The notes: generated by a model not told the origin, from the sequence alone. DNA of 64,000 nucleotides from Oscillatoriophycideae cyanobacterium NC_groundwater_1537_Pr4_S-0.65um_50_18 (GCA_016208305.1 JACQYI010000009.1:248001-312000), one strand, 5' to 3'. Positions 9,005-17,533 are shown, counted from the first letter of the stretch. A program made the numbers and translations.

Positions 9005-9263
9005 TAGGGCTTTATTCTAAGAAATTTACATGAAGAGAGACGAGGAGCGCCCCCCCTCAAGTAAGGTTTTTAACGCCAATGAGCTGCGCCATTGCGTGAA
9101 GCAACAGGCAGAAAAGTAGCGGTAGAATTGCCATGCAGCCTACTCAAAGCCATTCGCACGAGCTTTTAACTTAGCCCGGATTATGGAGCAGTGCAAGCCA
9201 TCTTCAGCACCATTGCTGCGTGAATTTCACGGTCTGTGCTCTCTCAATCAAGCGACATCTTCT

Positions 9264-9279
9264 GTTACATCATGTGACG
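9264..9279 (+). promoter_or_regulatory. Candidate HLR1-like (RpaB) site upstream of psaM
   Basis: GTTACA followed by four bases and GTGACG. The HLR1 consensus is two KTTACA repeats separated by four bases; the first half is perfect and the second matches at four of six positions. RpaB is known to control photosystem I genes through HLR1, so its position 125 bp before psaM is sensible, but a single degenerate site is weak evidence. Confidence 0.3.
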
Positions 9280-9403
9280 AAGGGTTCCACAGGGTCAGGA
9301 TTTAGCCGAAATTAGTGAACGTTGGGGCATTGGTGCTGTGGCAATGCTATGGCGATCGCTGTCTCCATTTTTTGAATCTATGACATCAGGAGTTTCTAAA
9401 CTT

Positions 9404-9499
9404 ATGTCCTTATCAGATACTCAGGTCTATGTCGCATTGGTTGTTGCGCTAATTCCCGCTGTTTTGGCGTTCCGTCTGTCTACTGAGCTTTACAAGTAG
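9404..9499 (+). CDS. psaM: Photosystem I reaction center subunit XII
   Basis: A 31-aa single-helix thylakoid protein reading MSLSDTQVYVALVVALIPAV followed by LAFRLSTELYK, nearly identical to known PsaM. It is a peripheral subunit that stabilises photosystem I trimers. The complete protein is present. It is monocistronic: a strong hairpin follows 32 bp after the stop. Too short for standard gene-length cut-offs and easily missed. Confidence 0.97.
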   Translation: MSLSDTQVYVALVVALIPAVLAFRLSTELYK

Positions 9500-9908
9500 A
9501 CCTTAGCTAAAACCTTAGCCATGACCTTGAGAGAGTCCAACCCAGGTTGGACTCTTTCCTGCTTTCTGCACAGCTTTTAGGATGACTGTAAGGCGAACGC
9601 CTGTTCTATCGCGAGATATTAGAGGCAAAAACAGGCTGAAACCCATCAATTGGCAGAAATTTACGAGAAAACGCTCAAAAGATGCTAGAACTGCATCAGC
9701 ATCTTCTGCATTTTTCTAATGAATCTCTTGCAGAAATCTGTTTATCGTGTAATCTTTTGTCTGGCTGCTTCTGTTTTTAGAGAATTTCTGAGATTATTCT
9801 TCTGTAGATAGATAGTTGCCGATACGGGCAAAATAGGGGAGACTACCGCCAATTTGGAGGATTTTCCGAATTTGGGGATGCCCTTTGTCAGAGCAGGATC
9901 GGATCACT
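9500..9908. other. Spacer after psaM
   Basis: Contains the psaM terminator (9532-9557) and about 350 bp of AT-rich sequence with no recognised gene, presumably the promoter of the next gene. Confidence 0.5.
9532..9557 (+). terminator. psaM terminator hairpin
   Basis: Perfect 11-bp arms AGAGTCCAACC (9532-9542) and GGTTGGACTCT (9545-9555), followed by TT and a pyrimidine-rich stretch. Located 32 bp after the psaM stop on the same strand. Confidence 0.8.
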
Positions 9909-10403
9909 ATGAATGCACTTCCACGTTATAACTATCCTCCGCAGCCACCTGAACCGATCCGTCGCCAGAGGGTTCGCCGTCGTATACGCCGCCATCCGCA
10001 TCAGGCTGTAGCTGTTGAAAATGGCTTCAAGCTTGGGGTGAATTGTTTACTGTCGATCGTTGCGCTGTCAGCTTTAGTGAAGCTGGTACCCTACAATTTG
10101 GCGCAACAGGCAAAGCTGCAAGAGATTCGGGCTGAGGTATTAGAGGTGGAAGGTCGGGTTGATCTCTTGCAGGCTGATCTCAATCGTCAATTTGATCCAC
10201 AGCAGGCCATGAGCGTCATGCAGGAAGAAAGCACTCGCGTTGATCCCAGACAGCGGCAAATTGTCTGGTTGGCTCCTCCCAATGCAACCGCTCAAGTGCC
10301 ATCAGAAGACTTGTCAGAGCAGCCGAGATCGGCCAATAGCCGCAATCCTCAACCCTATGAGCCAGCCTTTTATCCGCCGACTTCTCCAGATCAGTTGAGA
10401 TAA
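9909..10403 (+). CDS. Cyanobacterial membrane protein with coiled-coil (slr1300-type hypothetical)
   Basis: About 164 aa from the ATG at 9909; an in-frame TTG at 9885 would add eight residues. Order: Pro-rich start, strongly basic patch (RRQRVRRRIRRH), one transmembrane segment (LGVNCLLSIVALSALVKLV, about residues 42-60), a short coiled coil (LQEIRAEVLEVEGRVDLLQADLNRQF) and a Pro/Ser-rich tail. The layout (basic cytoplasmic end, one helix, coiled coil) resembles FtsL/DivIC-like septum proteins, but I see no decisive motif, so the function stays open. It ends before a very strong bidirectional terminator. Confidence 0.7.
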   Translation: MNALPRYNYPPQPPEPIRRQRVRRRIRRHPHQAVAVENGFKLGVNCLLSIVALSALVKLVPYNLAQQAKLQEIRAEVLEVEGRVDLLQADLNRQFDPQQAMSVMQEESTRVDPRQRQIVWLAPPNATAQVPSEDLSEQPRSANSRNPQPYEPAFYPPTSPDQLR

Positions 10404-10473
10404 AGCTACGTTTGAGCTTTTGATAACGTCCTGTCCACTGTTATGGATTTCACAGTTATGGATTTCATATTGG

Positions 10474-10552
10474 GGCGTTTGCACCCGCAGGGCGCAAACG
10501 CTCAAAAAAGCCCGAAAAAGCTCGCCGCAGGCGAGCTTTTTCGGGCTTTTTT
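10474..10552. terminator. Strong bidirectional terminator with perfect 23-bp stem
   Basis: Perfect inverted repeat: arm 10504-10526 (starts AAAAAAGCCCGAAAAAG) and arm 10530-10552 (ends TTTTTCGGGCTTTTTT) with a three-base GCA loop. A second hairpin (GCGTTTGC/GCAAACGC, about 10477-10502) directly precedes it. It separates the convergent genes ending at 10403 and 10595, and each strand ends in a run of T. Confidence 0.92.
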
Positions 10553-10594
10553 GTATTGAAAGGTCGCATCTTCAAAACGTCGTTAACTAGACCA

Positions 10595-11068
10595 CTAGCT
10601 AGAAAACTTCTCTAGCTGCTGAGCCAGCCGATCGACCAAGTTGCCATTTGAGCAGGATTGCGCTTCAGACTCGATTCGTTGAACCGTTTCGGCTGGTAAA
10701 CCTAAGAGGCCAATTAGCCGCTGATAGGCTGCCGCTTCATCAGCATTGATGTTCTCTTCTTCAGGCGATCGGGCGCTGCAAGAAATCACCTCATAGGCCA
10801 ACCGCAACACCATTTCTTTTTCTTCAGTGGTGTTCAGCTTCGACGTGATTTCCTCTAGAGGAATGTTTTGCTTCATGTAGTTTTGCAGCTCTTGGCGTAG
10901 ATACTGCTGCTGAGCAGTGTCTTGAGCAAAAATACTGCTAAAGCGATCGAGCATAATTTCCACTTCTTCGGCAGCCAAATCACCATCAGCCCAAGCCATA
11001 GCGGTGACGGTTCGCAGCAAATTCATCTGCCGAGGAGAAATAGATGGAGGGGGCGGGATGTAAACCAT
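10595..11068 (-). CDS. TerB-family (tellurite resistance-like) protein
   Basis: A 157-aa helical protein. The core MNLLRTVTAMAWADGDLAAEEVEIMLDRFSSIF with the acidic W-A-D-G-D-L-x-x-x-E-x-x-x motif is characteristic of TerB domains; a second acidic stretch SPEEENINADEAAAYQRLIGLLGLP matches the later helices. TerB proteins occur in membrane-associated stress complexes; cyanobacterial stand-alone copies are uncharacterised. AGGAG lies just before the ATG. Both the terminator at 10504 and the free-standing position suggest a single-gene transcript. Confidence 0.85.
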   Translation of the reverse strand: MVYIPPPPSISPRQMNLLRTVTAMAWADGDLAAEEVEIMLDRFSSIFAQDTAQQQYLRQELQNYMKQNIPLEEITSKLNTTEEKEMVLRLAYEVISCSARSPEEENINADEAAAYQRLIGLLGLPAETVQRIESEAQSCSNGNLVDRLAQQLEKFSS

Positions 11069-11493
11069 AGGACAACTCCTGCGCGATTTAGATGATTGGT
11101 TTGCTCAGTCTATGTGGGGGATGAAGCAAGCTATAAATCTCATGTATTTACCCACCTCTTCCCAGAATGTCCATAAGCTATCACGAGAATTAGGCTGTTT
11201 TACGAGGCTTAAGGTTCTTATTCGGAAACAGTTACAGTCTGTTACGCAAACTTTCACGCAGGTTGCAGCAATTTTCGATTGCGCTAGCCCAAGCGATTTT
11301 TTAGAAGCCTCACTCTGCACCGCTTGTAAAAAAATCCTCCGCCCTTGATCCGGCTCAAAGCCCTGTAAAGAGCCGAGAGTCGCGATCGCAGCTTGACTCA
11401 TCCTCAGCAGAGCGATAGAGTCCTGGTAGGGTTGCATATCTTCCCTGCGGCCTGAATCGGGTTTGAATCGACTGCTTCTTAAACTGTCTGGAG
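11069..11493. other. Spacer upstream of the TerB and peptidoglycan-binding genes
   Basis: Divergent promoter space. A minus-strand frame at 11105-11437 (110 codons from an internal ATG) is open but has no recognisable domain, and I do not call it. Confidence 0.45.
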
Positions 11494-12039
11494 ATGACAA
11501 AACCGATGAGCGAAGGCGATCGACCTCCTCCAACTCCCCCCAACCCTGCCGATTGTCCTGTGGTGTACCCCTGGGATCGGGGCGCTTCGGTGGCTGAAGT
11601 GCAAGAGTTGCTCTGCGGCCACGGCTTCCAAGGTATTCGTATCGATGGTGATTATGGCTCAAAAACTGAGCGGGCAGTCAAGCTTTATCAAAAGCGGCAT
11701 GGATTGCGCATTGATGGCGTGGTAGGGCCAGAAACCTGGGCCTCTCTGCGATCGACGATTAAACCAGGCAGCCGTTTGCTGCAAATGGGGCTGGTTGGTT
11801 CAGATGTTATGGAATTACAGGGCTTGCTGCGCGTCTGTGGCTACGATGTGCGTCGAGATGGCTATTTTGGTGAGAAAACCAGAGCTGCTATCAGGACGTT
11901 TCAGAGACAGCATCAGTTGCGTCCAGATGGCACGGTCAACCCCATGATTTGGACATTGCTGCGAGGGCGCAAGAGCATTTCTCCTATACCTTCGACACGC
12001 ACGCCTAAACAGAAAAGTAGGTTCAAATTTTTCTATTAA
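11494..12039 (+). CDS. Double peptidoglycan-binding domain protein
   Basis: A 181-aa protein with two PG_binding_1 repeats: residues about 31-87 (VAEVQELLCGHGFQGIRIDGDYGSKTERAVKLYQKRHGL, VVGPETWASL) and about 97-152 (VMELQGLLRVCGYDVRRDGYFGEKTRAAIRTFQRQHQL, VNPMIWTLL). These three-helix modules bind the cell wall. No catalytic domain and no signal peptide are visible, so either the export route is unusual or the protein is cytoplasmic. The N-terminus is Pro-rich. It is convergent with murJ, which is functionally compatible but transcribed from the other strand. Confidence 0.88.
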   Translation: MTKPMSEGDRPPPTPPNPADCPVVYPWDRGASVAEVQELLCGHGFQGIRIDGDYGSKTERAVKLYQKRHGLRIDGVVGPETWASLRSTIKPGSRLLQMGLVGSDVMELQGLLRVCGYDVRRDGYFGEKTRAAIRTFQRQHQLRPDGTVNPMIWTLLRGRKSISPIPSTRTPKQKSRFKFFY

Positions 12040-12074
12040 TCTCAGGCTTGTTTGCAGACTCAACCGATCGCAAA

Positions 12075-12115
12075 TTAAGGTTTTGTGGCGGACGGAGCGC
12101 ACCGCAAAACCTTAA
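12075..12115. terminator. Stem-loop between convergent genes
   Basis: TTAAGGTTTTGTGGCG (12075-12090) pairs with CACCGCAAAACCTTAA (12100-12115) with two G-U or mismatch positions. It sits between the convergent peptidoglycan-binding gene and murJ. There is no long T-run, so it may protect or terminate both transcripts. Confidence 0.6.
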
Positions 12116-12166
12116 AAGCTGGATGGGATTGGCTCAACTCTCCCCTGACGATTTGACCGCAGCCGT

Positions 12167-13828
12167 TTATCGGGCTAACTTTTGGCGGATGCGGCTGGTA
12201 AACTCCTGCACCTCTGGCAGACGTAAACGGCTGACTAGCGCTACAAAAACTGCTAGGCCGATCGCCCCTGCTCCACAAAGCTGTGCCAGGTAAACCCAGA
12301 AGCCTTTGTTGCCCCAAAGCTGCTCTAGCCCTTGCAGCGTGCCCCATGCCGCCAGTCCTGTTACACCGCTAATCAGAGTTAGAGCTGCCAGCGGCAACCC
12401 CCATTCTCGTAGCGGCAGACCGTTTAGCTTGCGATTCAGAAACCAGAGCAAGGTTATCATCGAAATCAGGTTGACCCCAACGGTTGCCAAGACCAGACCC
12501 GGTGCGCCAAAAGGCTTGTAGAGTAAAAAATCGAGTAGCGCATTCAAAAAGATATTGAAAATGCTGATGCGGAAAGGCGTATCTCCATCTCCTAGCGCAT
12601 AGAAAACCCGAACCAACACATCTCGCCCTAGATAGACAAACATACCTACAGAATAGGCAATCAGCACCGATGAGGTGAGGTAAGAATCCTCTGCGGTAAA
12701 GGCATAGCGCTCATAAACGACTCGCGAGATCGGCACTGCTAGAGCAATCATTAGAGCGCTAATAGGCAGCATGGCGATCGCTGTCATCAGCAGCCCCTGG
12801 CGAATTCTCCCCTTTAGCTCTGGCCAGTCGGCAGGGTCTGCCAGCTTAGAAAATAAGGGCAGCAAAGGCACCAAAATTACGTTAGATAAAATGCCGAGCG
12901 GCGTTTGTACCAGCAGTCCGGCATAGCCCATAGCCGAAACAGCCGCTGCCGCATTGGGAATAAACGACGCAAAGAACAGATCAGTCCAGACGTTGATCTG
13001 CATCATGCCAGATGAAAAAGTTGCCGGAATCATGATTTTGATCACTTCCTGCACTTCGGGCTGCCGAAAATTGAATCGCAGCCGCAAGCCGCCTAAGCCC
13101 GATCGCCACTGAGCAGGGAGCTGCACCAGCCATTGCAGTAAAGCGCCAGCCAGCGTCGTTGCGGCCAAAACCGCACCCCCTAAGACGGCATATTCGGGCA
13201 GCAGAATTTTGTCACCCAGATAAAATGCCAACCCACCCAAGCCTGCCAGCACCGCCACACTCGAAAAGAGTGGACTGATCGAAGGAAGCCAATATTGATC
13301 GGCAGCATTCAGTGCCCCAAAGCCAACGCCGATGAGTCCTGCCAGCATCGCCATCGGTGCCATAATCCGAAACTGCAAAATGGCGATCTCTCGCGTCTGT
13401 TGCAGCACCGGAAAAGCAGTGGGATCGCCGCTTTGTGCCACCTGCTCAGCCGTGAGAAACAGCCCTGGAGCCACCACATGCATTAGCGGTTCGGCAAATA
13501 CGATTAGCCCGATCGTCACCAGCAGCAGCACACTCACCACCAGCGTATTGATCGTTTCCATAATCGGGGCGATTTCTTCTCGCTTGCGCTTTGCCAAGAC
13601 GCTGACCATCGCGCTGTGAAACGGGCCGTTAATGCCGCCCAAGAGAATCAGCAAGAAGCCAGGAATCACATAGGCAAAGTTGTAGGCTCCGTAAGCAGGA
13701 CGAGAGCCAAAGGCGGCAGCGATCGCTACCTGCCGAAACAATCCAAACACTTTGCTCAGCAGCGTGGCGATCGCCACAATTCCAGCAATGTTGGCAAGAG
13801 AGCGAGAGGGCTTTGGAGACTCTGACAC
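12167..13828 (-). CDS. murJ: Lipid II flippase MurJ
   Basis: A 553-aa integral membrane protein of the MOP/MVF superfamily with about 14 hydrophobic segments. Family landmarks are the N-terminal IATLLSKVFGLFRQVAIAAAFGSRPAYGAYNFAYVIPGFLLILLGGINGPFHSAMV block and the central QINVWTDLFFASFIPNAAAAVSAMGYAGLLVQTPLGILSNVILVPLLPLFSKLA block. MurJ moves the peptidoglycan precursor lipid II across the plasma membrane. The start is a GTG at 13828. It is a single gene, with a long spacer upstream. Confidence 0.95.
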   Translation of the reverse strand: MSESPKPSRSLANIAGIVAIATLLSKVFGLFRQVAIAAAFGSRPAYGAYNFAYVIPGFLLILLGGINGPFHSAMVSVLAKRKREEIAPIMETINTLVVSVLLLVTIGLIVFAEPLMHVVAPGLFLTAEQVAQSGDPTAFPVLQQTREIAILQFRIMAPMAMLAGLIGVGFGALNAADQYWLPSISPLFSSVAVLAGLGGLAFYLGDKILLPEYAVLGGAVLAATTLAGALLQWLVQLPAQWRSGLGGLRLRFNFRQPEVQEVIKIMIPATFSSGMMQINVWTDLFFASFIPNAAAAVSAMGYAGLLVQTPLGILSNVILVPLLPLFSKLADPADWPELKGRIRQGLLMTAIAMLPISALMIALAVPISRVVYERYAFTAEDSYLTSSVLIAYSVGMFVYLGRDVLVRVFYALGDGDTPFRISIFNIFLNALLDFLLYKPFGAPGLVLATVGVNLISMITLLWFLNRKLNGLPLREWGLPLAALTLISGVTGLAAWGTLQGLEQLWGNKGFWVYLAQLCGAGAIGLAVFVALVSRLRLPEVQEFTSRIRQKLAR

Positions 13829-14520
13829 AGGGCTAAATCTTTAAAGAAAGGTCATCAATATCGGCATATCTTTATCCAATTAAGCATGAATTGCCAACGA
13901 GAATATTAGGGCGATCGTTCATAGCTGCCGATTCTCCGTTAGCGATAGCATAGCCCCCATGCGGTGAATACTAATCCTGAAGCGCTTGCAGATGGATTGA
14001 GGTGAAGCAACCTGACAGCCTGAAACAACCCGCCCAATACAACCCGCCTAAAACAACCCTTGAAAGCTTGACTGCTTTGTAGCTCTACCGTCAAGGTCTA
14101 CCAATTTCAAATCTAAACCGGGCGGCAAAGCTGCTTGTTCACAAAATCATCAGATTCTATAGATCTATGCTCCTTGGTAGATGAGAAACAGGAGAATTAA
14201 TGATAGTGATTGTACTTATCCCTATGCATCTCTCCATCTCTGCATCTGCCACTCATCTCTTCTAACTTCATTTCGCCAGCAGGCCCTTTTTCAAGCTCGC
14301 CAGCCCACAGATTTCCAGGCAAAAACTCCCCTCCCACTCTCTTTCCCACTCTCCCTCCCCTCCATGAAATTTATTACGATCAGCGCACGTCTTTCAAAAT
14401 AAATTTCATCAATAAAATCAGCAGCGTCTACAGTTCAATACCCTGCCATTGCCAATGGCGACACAGCGTCAGGAAGGATAGCTACCGTTGTGATTACCTG
14501 CACTGAGCTTCTTCAGCATC
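13829..14520. other. Spacer murJ / DUF3095 gene
   Basis: Divergent promoter space of 692 bp. It contains a C/T-rich low-complexity stretch (about 14325-14362) and, at 14364-14427, the first copy of the shared regulatory element. No gene recognised. Confidence 0.5.
14364..14427. promoter_or_regulatory. Shared upstream element, copy 1 (DUF3095 gene)
   Basis: An inverted repeat with perfect 11-bp arms ATGAAATTTAT (14364-14374) and ATAAATTTCAT (14399-14409), followed by ATAAAATCAGCAGCG. A near-copy lies at 15849-15910 before the next gene. The two align over their whole length, with AAATTTCAT and ATAAAATCAGCA shared. The element ends about 94 bp before the DUF3095 start, a usual place for an operator or a leader structure. 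Confidence 0.65.
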
Positions 14521-15750
14521 ATGTCAACTGACTCCTTTTACGCTGCGCTACCCACCCTCAGCCATTTTCTGGATAGCACTAATCCTCGGAACTTCGCTGC
14601 GGTGCCTGACGACTGGTATGTCTTAATTACCGATATTGCTGGCTCCACTCAAGCGATCGCCCAAGGGCGGTACAAAATTGTCAATTTAGTGGGTGCTAGC
14701 TCTATCGTTGCCGTCTTAAACGCGATCGATCGCCAAGAAGTTCCCTTTATTTTTGGGGGCGATGGGGCTTCTATTCTCGTTCCGGCTTCGGTGCTGGCTC
14801 CTGCCCGTCAGGCCATGCTGGCTACCCGTCAATGTGCCCGCGATTCCTTCGGCCTAGAGCTAAGGGTGGGAGTTGTGCCTGTGCAGGTTATCCGGGCAGC
14901 GGGCTACAAGCTTCAGGTTGCCAAATTTCGAGTGTCGCCCCACTACAGTCAGGCTAGCTTTACCGGAGGCGGCCTGACCTACGCAACGCAGTTGGTCAAA
15001 GCTGAGACTGATCCCAACCCCTACCGATTGGATGTAAATCTATCGTTTTCTGCCGCAGACTTCTCTGGGTTGGAATGCCGTTGGCAAGATATTCCCAGTC
15101 GGCAAGGCAATATTCTGAATCTGATTGTCTCTACGCATGGCTCACAGGGCAAGAGTGGGGATGTCATCTATGCCGAGGTGCTAGAAAAGATTCAAGAAAT
15201 CTGTGGCGAAGAAAGCAGCTATCATCCAGTTCGCAACACGCCGCTCAATTTGAGCTTTAATCCGTTCAAGCTGTCGGCAGAGGCGAGGTTGCGATCGCCC
15301 TCAGGAAAGCTGTGGCATCGCCAGCGCTATCTAGTCAAGATTTTCCTAGAGAATTGCTTGGGATACATCTTGATGCGCCTGAAGCTGAGAATCGGCGGCA
15401 TGAACTGGGGGGTCTACAAGCAAGATGTGGTAGCCGCAACAGACTTCCAAAAATTTGACGACCTGCTGCGGATGGTGATTTCTAGCAACGCTGCTCAAAT
15501 TGCTCCGCTCACAGACTATTTAGAACAGCGCTTTAGATCAGGAGAGTTGGTGTATGGCACGCACATTAGCGATCGCCTGCTCATGACCTGCCTGGTTTTT
15601 GAACGAGATGGTCATCACACCCATTTTGTCGATGGAGCGGATGGAGGCTATGCCCTAGCGGCTAAAGCCTTTAAGCAGCGAATGCACCACAAGGTCGTCA
15701 ACTGGCGCGCTTATCTCAACATCGCAAAATTAAAAAAAAGCTCAAATTAA
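14521..15750 (+). CDS. DUF3095 protein with class III nucleotide-cyclase-like domain
   Basis: A 409-aa cytoplasmic protein of the DUF3095 family. Residues 32-170 look like a class III cyclase fold: WYVLITDIAGST (D38 in the position of the first metal aspartate), PFIFGGDGASILVP (D81 in the GD turn) and LELRVGVVPVQVI. The C-terminal part (about 200-400) is family-specific. Some canonical catalytic residues cannot be located by eye, so it could be a cyclase, a degenerate nucleotide sensor or another nucleotidyl enzyme. It lies 202 bp upstream of a receiver-PP2C gene, and both carry the same upstream element, which suggests common control. Confidence 0.85.
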   Translation: MSTDSFYAALPTLSHFLDSTNPRNFAAVPDDWYVLITDIAGSTQAIAQGRYKIVNLVGASSIVAVLNAIDRQEVPFIFGGDGASILVPASVLAPARQAMLATRQCARDSFGLELRVGVVPVQVIRAAGYKLQVAKFRVSPHYSQASFTGGGLTYATQLVKAETDPNPYRLDVNLSFSAADFSGLECRWQDIPSRQGNILNLIVSTHGSQGKSGDVIYAEVLEKIQEICGEESSYHPVRNTPLNLSFNPFKLSAEARLRSPSGKLWHRQRYLVKIFLENCLGYILMRLKLRIGGMNWGVYKQDVVAATDFQKFDDLLRMVISSNAAQIAPLTDYLEQRFRSGELVYGTHISDRLLMTCLVFERDGHHTHFVDGADGGYALAAKAFKQRMHHKVVNWRAYLNIAKLKKSSN

Positions 15751-15848
15751 AGAAAGTCTAGGCGATCGCATAAAGATTCATCAGATCTGGCATAGGTGAG
15801 CCTATCCTGGTAAAAAGCCTTGTAAAAAGGGCAGTGCTTAATCCGGCT

Positions 15849-15910
15849 ATGAAATTCATGTTGAAAGGCGCGCCCTCAAAACAAATTTCATAGATAAAAT
15901 CAGCAACGCC
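15849..15910. promoter_or_regulatory. Shared upstream element, copy 2 (receiver-PP2C gene)
   Basis: Matches the element at 14364-14427: ATGAAATT, a G/C-rich centre, then CTCAAAACAAATTTCAT and ATAAAATCAGCAACGCC. The inverted arms here are ATGAAATT/AATTTCAT (8 bp). It ends about 42 bp before the phosphatase start. Confidence 0.65.
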
Positions 15911-15952
15911 GTAAAAAGCCTTCCAGCCTAAAGCGAATCTTTGACTTTTCCT

Positions 15953-17095
15953 ATGTCTAAAATTCTGGTAATTGATGATGATTCCGTGATCCGCGTGATC
16001 ATGAAAAGGGCATTACAGAATCAGGGGCATGAGGTCGTGGTCGTTGCCAATGGCAAAGAAGGCATTGAGCAAGCTCAAAAGATGCAGCCTGCTCTGATTA
16101 TTTGCGACTGGATGATGCCTTTTGTCGATGGTCTAGAGGTCTGCCGTTGGGTAAAGGCCAATCCAGATTTGGCGACAACCTTTTTTATCCTACTCACCTC
16201 ACGGGGCGGCATTGCCGATCGCGTCAAAGGGCTAAACACGGGCGCAGACGATTTTTTGTCCAAACCCATTGATATTACAGAGCTGCAAGCCAGAGTGCGA
16301 TCGGCATTGCGCCTCCATCACCTCAGCCAAGATTTGCGTACCCAAAAGCATTTGCTTGAGGCCGAGCTAGCCGAAGCGGCCTCCTATGTGCAGGCGCTGC
16401 TGCCTCCCCCGCTTGTCGGAGCCGTCAGCATAGAGGCGCGTTTTATTCCTTCTCGGCAGCTAGGGGGCGATTGCTTCGACTATTTCTGGCTCGATCCTGA
16501 CCATTTAGCAGTTTACCTGCTCGATGTTTCAGGGCACGGATTGGGCGCAGCCTTGCCCTCTGTTTCAGTGATGAATTTATTGCGATCGCGTGCTCTGCCA
16601 GAAGTCGATTTTTGTCAGCCTGAAGCGGTGCTCAAGGCACTCAATGATCAATTTCAAATGAGCAGCCAAAATGAAAAATATTTCACGATCTGGTATGGGG
16701 TTTATAATCCCAAGAGCTGCCAGCTCACCTATTCTAGTGCGGGGCATCCGGCTGCTGTTTTAATTACCTTAAATCCAGAAGGCAAACCGCAGCTCACTCA
16801 GCTCAAAACTCCCTGTCTACCGATTGGTCTGATGGAAGAATCAACCTACATAAGCGATCGACAAGCCATTCCGGAGAACAGCGCCCTCTATATCTTTAGT
16901 GATGGTGTTTATGAACTTGATCCGGTTCAAGCGCAAGCTTGGGATTTGAAAGCTTTTATTCAAATGCTGCAAAACCTAGAGGTCAACGCGAGTTTAGATA
17001 TTGCCTTAAGTAAAATTCAAAACTTAAGCGGAGTTGAAACCTTCAATGACGACTTCTCTCTGCTCAAAGTTCAATTCAATTCTAGTGCTCTCTAA
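15953..17095 (+). CDS. Response regulator with PP2C/SpoIIE-type phosphatase output
   Basis: A 380-aa protein. Residues 1-120 form a receiver domain: acidic pocket VIDDDS (D8-D10), phospho-acceptor D52 in IICDWMMP, the Thr/Ser in LLTSRGG and the Lys in FLSKPID. After a short helical linker the PP2C domain of the RsbU/SpoIIE type follows (about 165-380), with metal-site motifs RQLGGDCFD, DVSGHGLGAALPS, YIFSDGVYE and FNDDFSLL. It should dephosphorylate a STAS antagonist in response to a histidine kinase. The ATG at 15953 (MSKILVIDDD) is preferred over an in-frame TTG at 15941. The convergent STAS gene at 17213 is the obvious candidate partner. Confidence 0.93.
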   Translation: MSKILVIDDDSVIRVIMKRALQNQGHEVVVVANGKEGIEQAQKMQPALIICDWMMPFVDGLEVCRWVKANPDLATTFFILLTSRGGIADRVKGLNTGADDFLSKPIDITELQARVRSALRLHHLSQDLRTQKHLLEAELAEAASYVQALLPPPLVGAVSIEARFIPSRQLGGDCFDYFWLDPDHLAVYLLDVSGHGLGAALPSVSVMNLLRSRALPEVDFCQPEAVLKALNDQFQMSSQNEKYFTIWYGVYNPKSCQLTYSSAGHPAAVLITLNPEGKPQLTQLKTPCLPIGLMEESTYISDRQAIPENSALYIFSDGVYELDPVQAQAWDLKAFIQMLQNLEVNASLDIALSKIQNLSGVETFNDDFSLLKVQFNSSAL

Positions 17096-17212
17096 ATCTT
17101 GTTTCGTTAGTCAAATTCGGCCTCATCAAAATGAATGGGGTATGCTCCTCGCACTTGATGCTAAGAACATGCCCCCTTTTCATCTTGAATCGATGCATCA
17201 AATATTAAAGCG

Positions 17213-17533
17213 TCAGGCATCAAACGTTTTTGCAAATTCTTCTGGACTCTCAAAGATCTCAAACACCCTTGTCATGCTGGTTAACTCAAACAACATTTTG
17301 ACTTGATCATTCACTGAGCAAACGCAAAACTTGCCATCGACCGATCGCACAGATTTTAGAGCAAGCACGAGTGCCGCTAATCCTGAGCTGTCCATAAAGG
17401 TGACATCTTTTAGATCTACTAAGATGATTTTGCTGCCAGCATCGACAGCTTCGTTCACCTGACTACGAAACTGACGGGCTTGAGTCCCATCTAAGATTCC
17501 GCTGGGTTGAATAATTTGAATGTTGGGTTTCAT
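17213..17533 (-). CDS. STAS-domain anti-sigma factor antagonist
   Basis: A 106-aa single STAS domain in the SpoIIAA/RsbV style: beta strand IQIIQPSGILDGTQARQFRSQV, then IILVDLKDVTFMDSSGLAALVLALKSVRS with the phosphorylatable serine in DSSG (residues 48-51), and FELTSMTRVFEIF. Such proteins are switched by a kinase anti-sigma factor and a PP2C phosphatase. It converges on the receiver-PP2C gene with 117 bp between stops, so the two are probably functional partners although not co-transcribed. No anti-sigma kinase is in the window. Confidence 0.92.
   Translation of the reverse strand: MKPNIQIIQPSGILDGTQARQFRSQVNEAVDAGSKIILVDLKDVTFMDSSGLAALVLALKSVRSVDGKFCVCSVNDQVKMLFELTSMTRVFEIFESPEEFAKTFDA

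Larger units (their letters stand above)
8858..9403. other. Divergent promoter region phoU / psaM
   Basis: Regulatory space for two divergent genes. It contains the four-copy 15-bp repeat (8945-9004) on the phoU side and a candidate RpaB/HLR1-like site (9264-9279) on the psaM side. No further coding sequence is apparent. Confidence 0.6.

Noticed and set aside
11105-11662. 185-codon minus-strand frame
   Set aside because: It overlaps the well-supported peptidoglycan-binding gene on the other strand and has no known motif; the part outside the overlap (11105-11437) stays doubtful.
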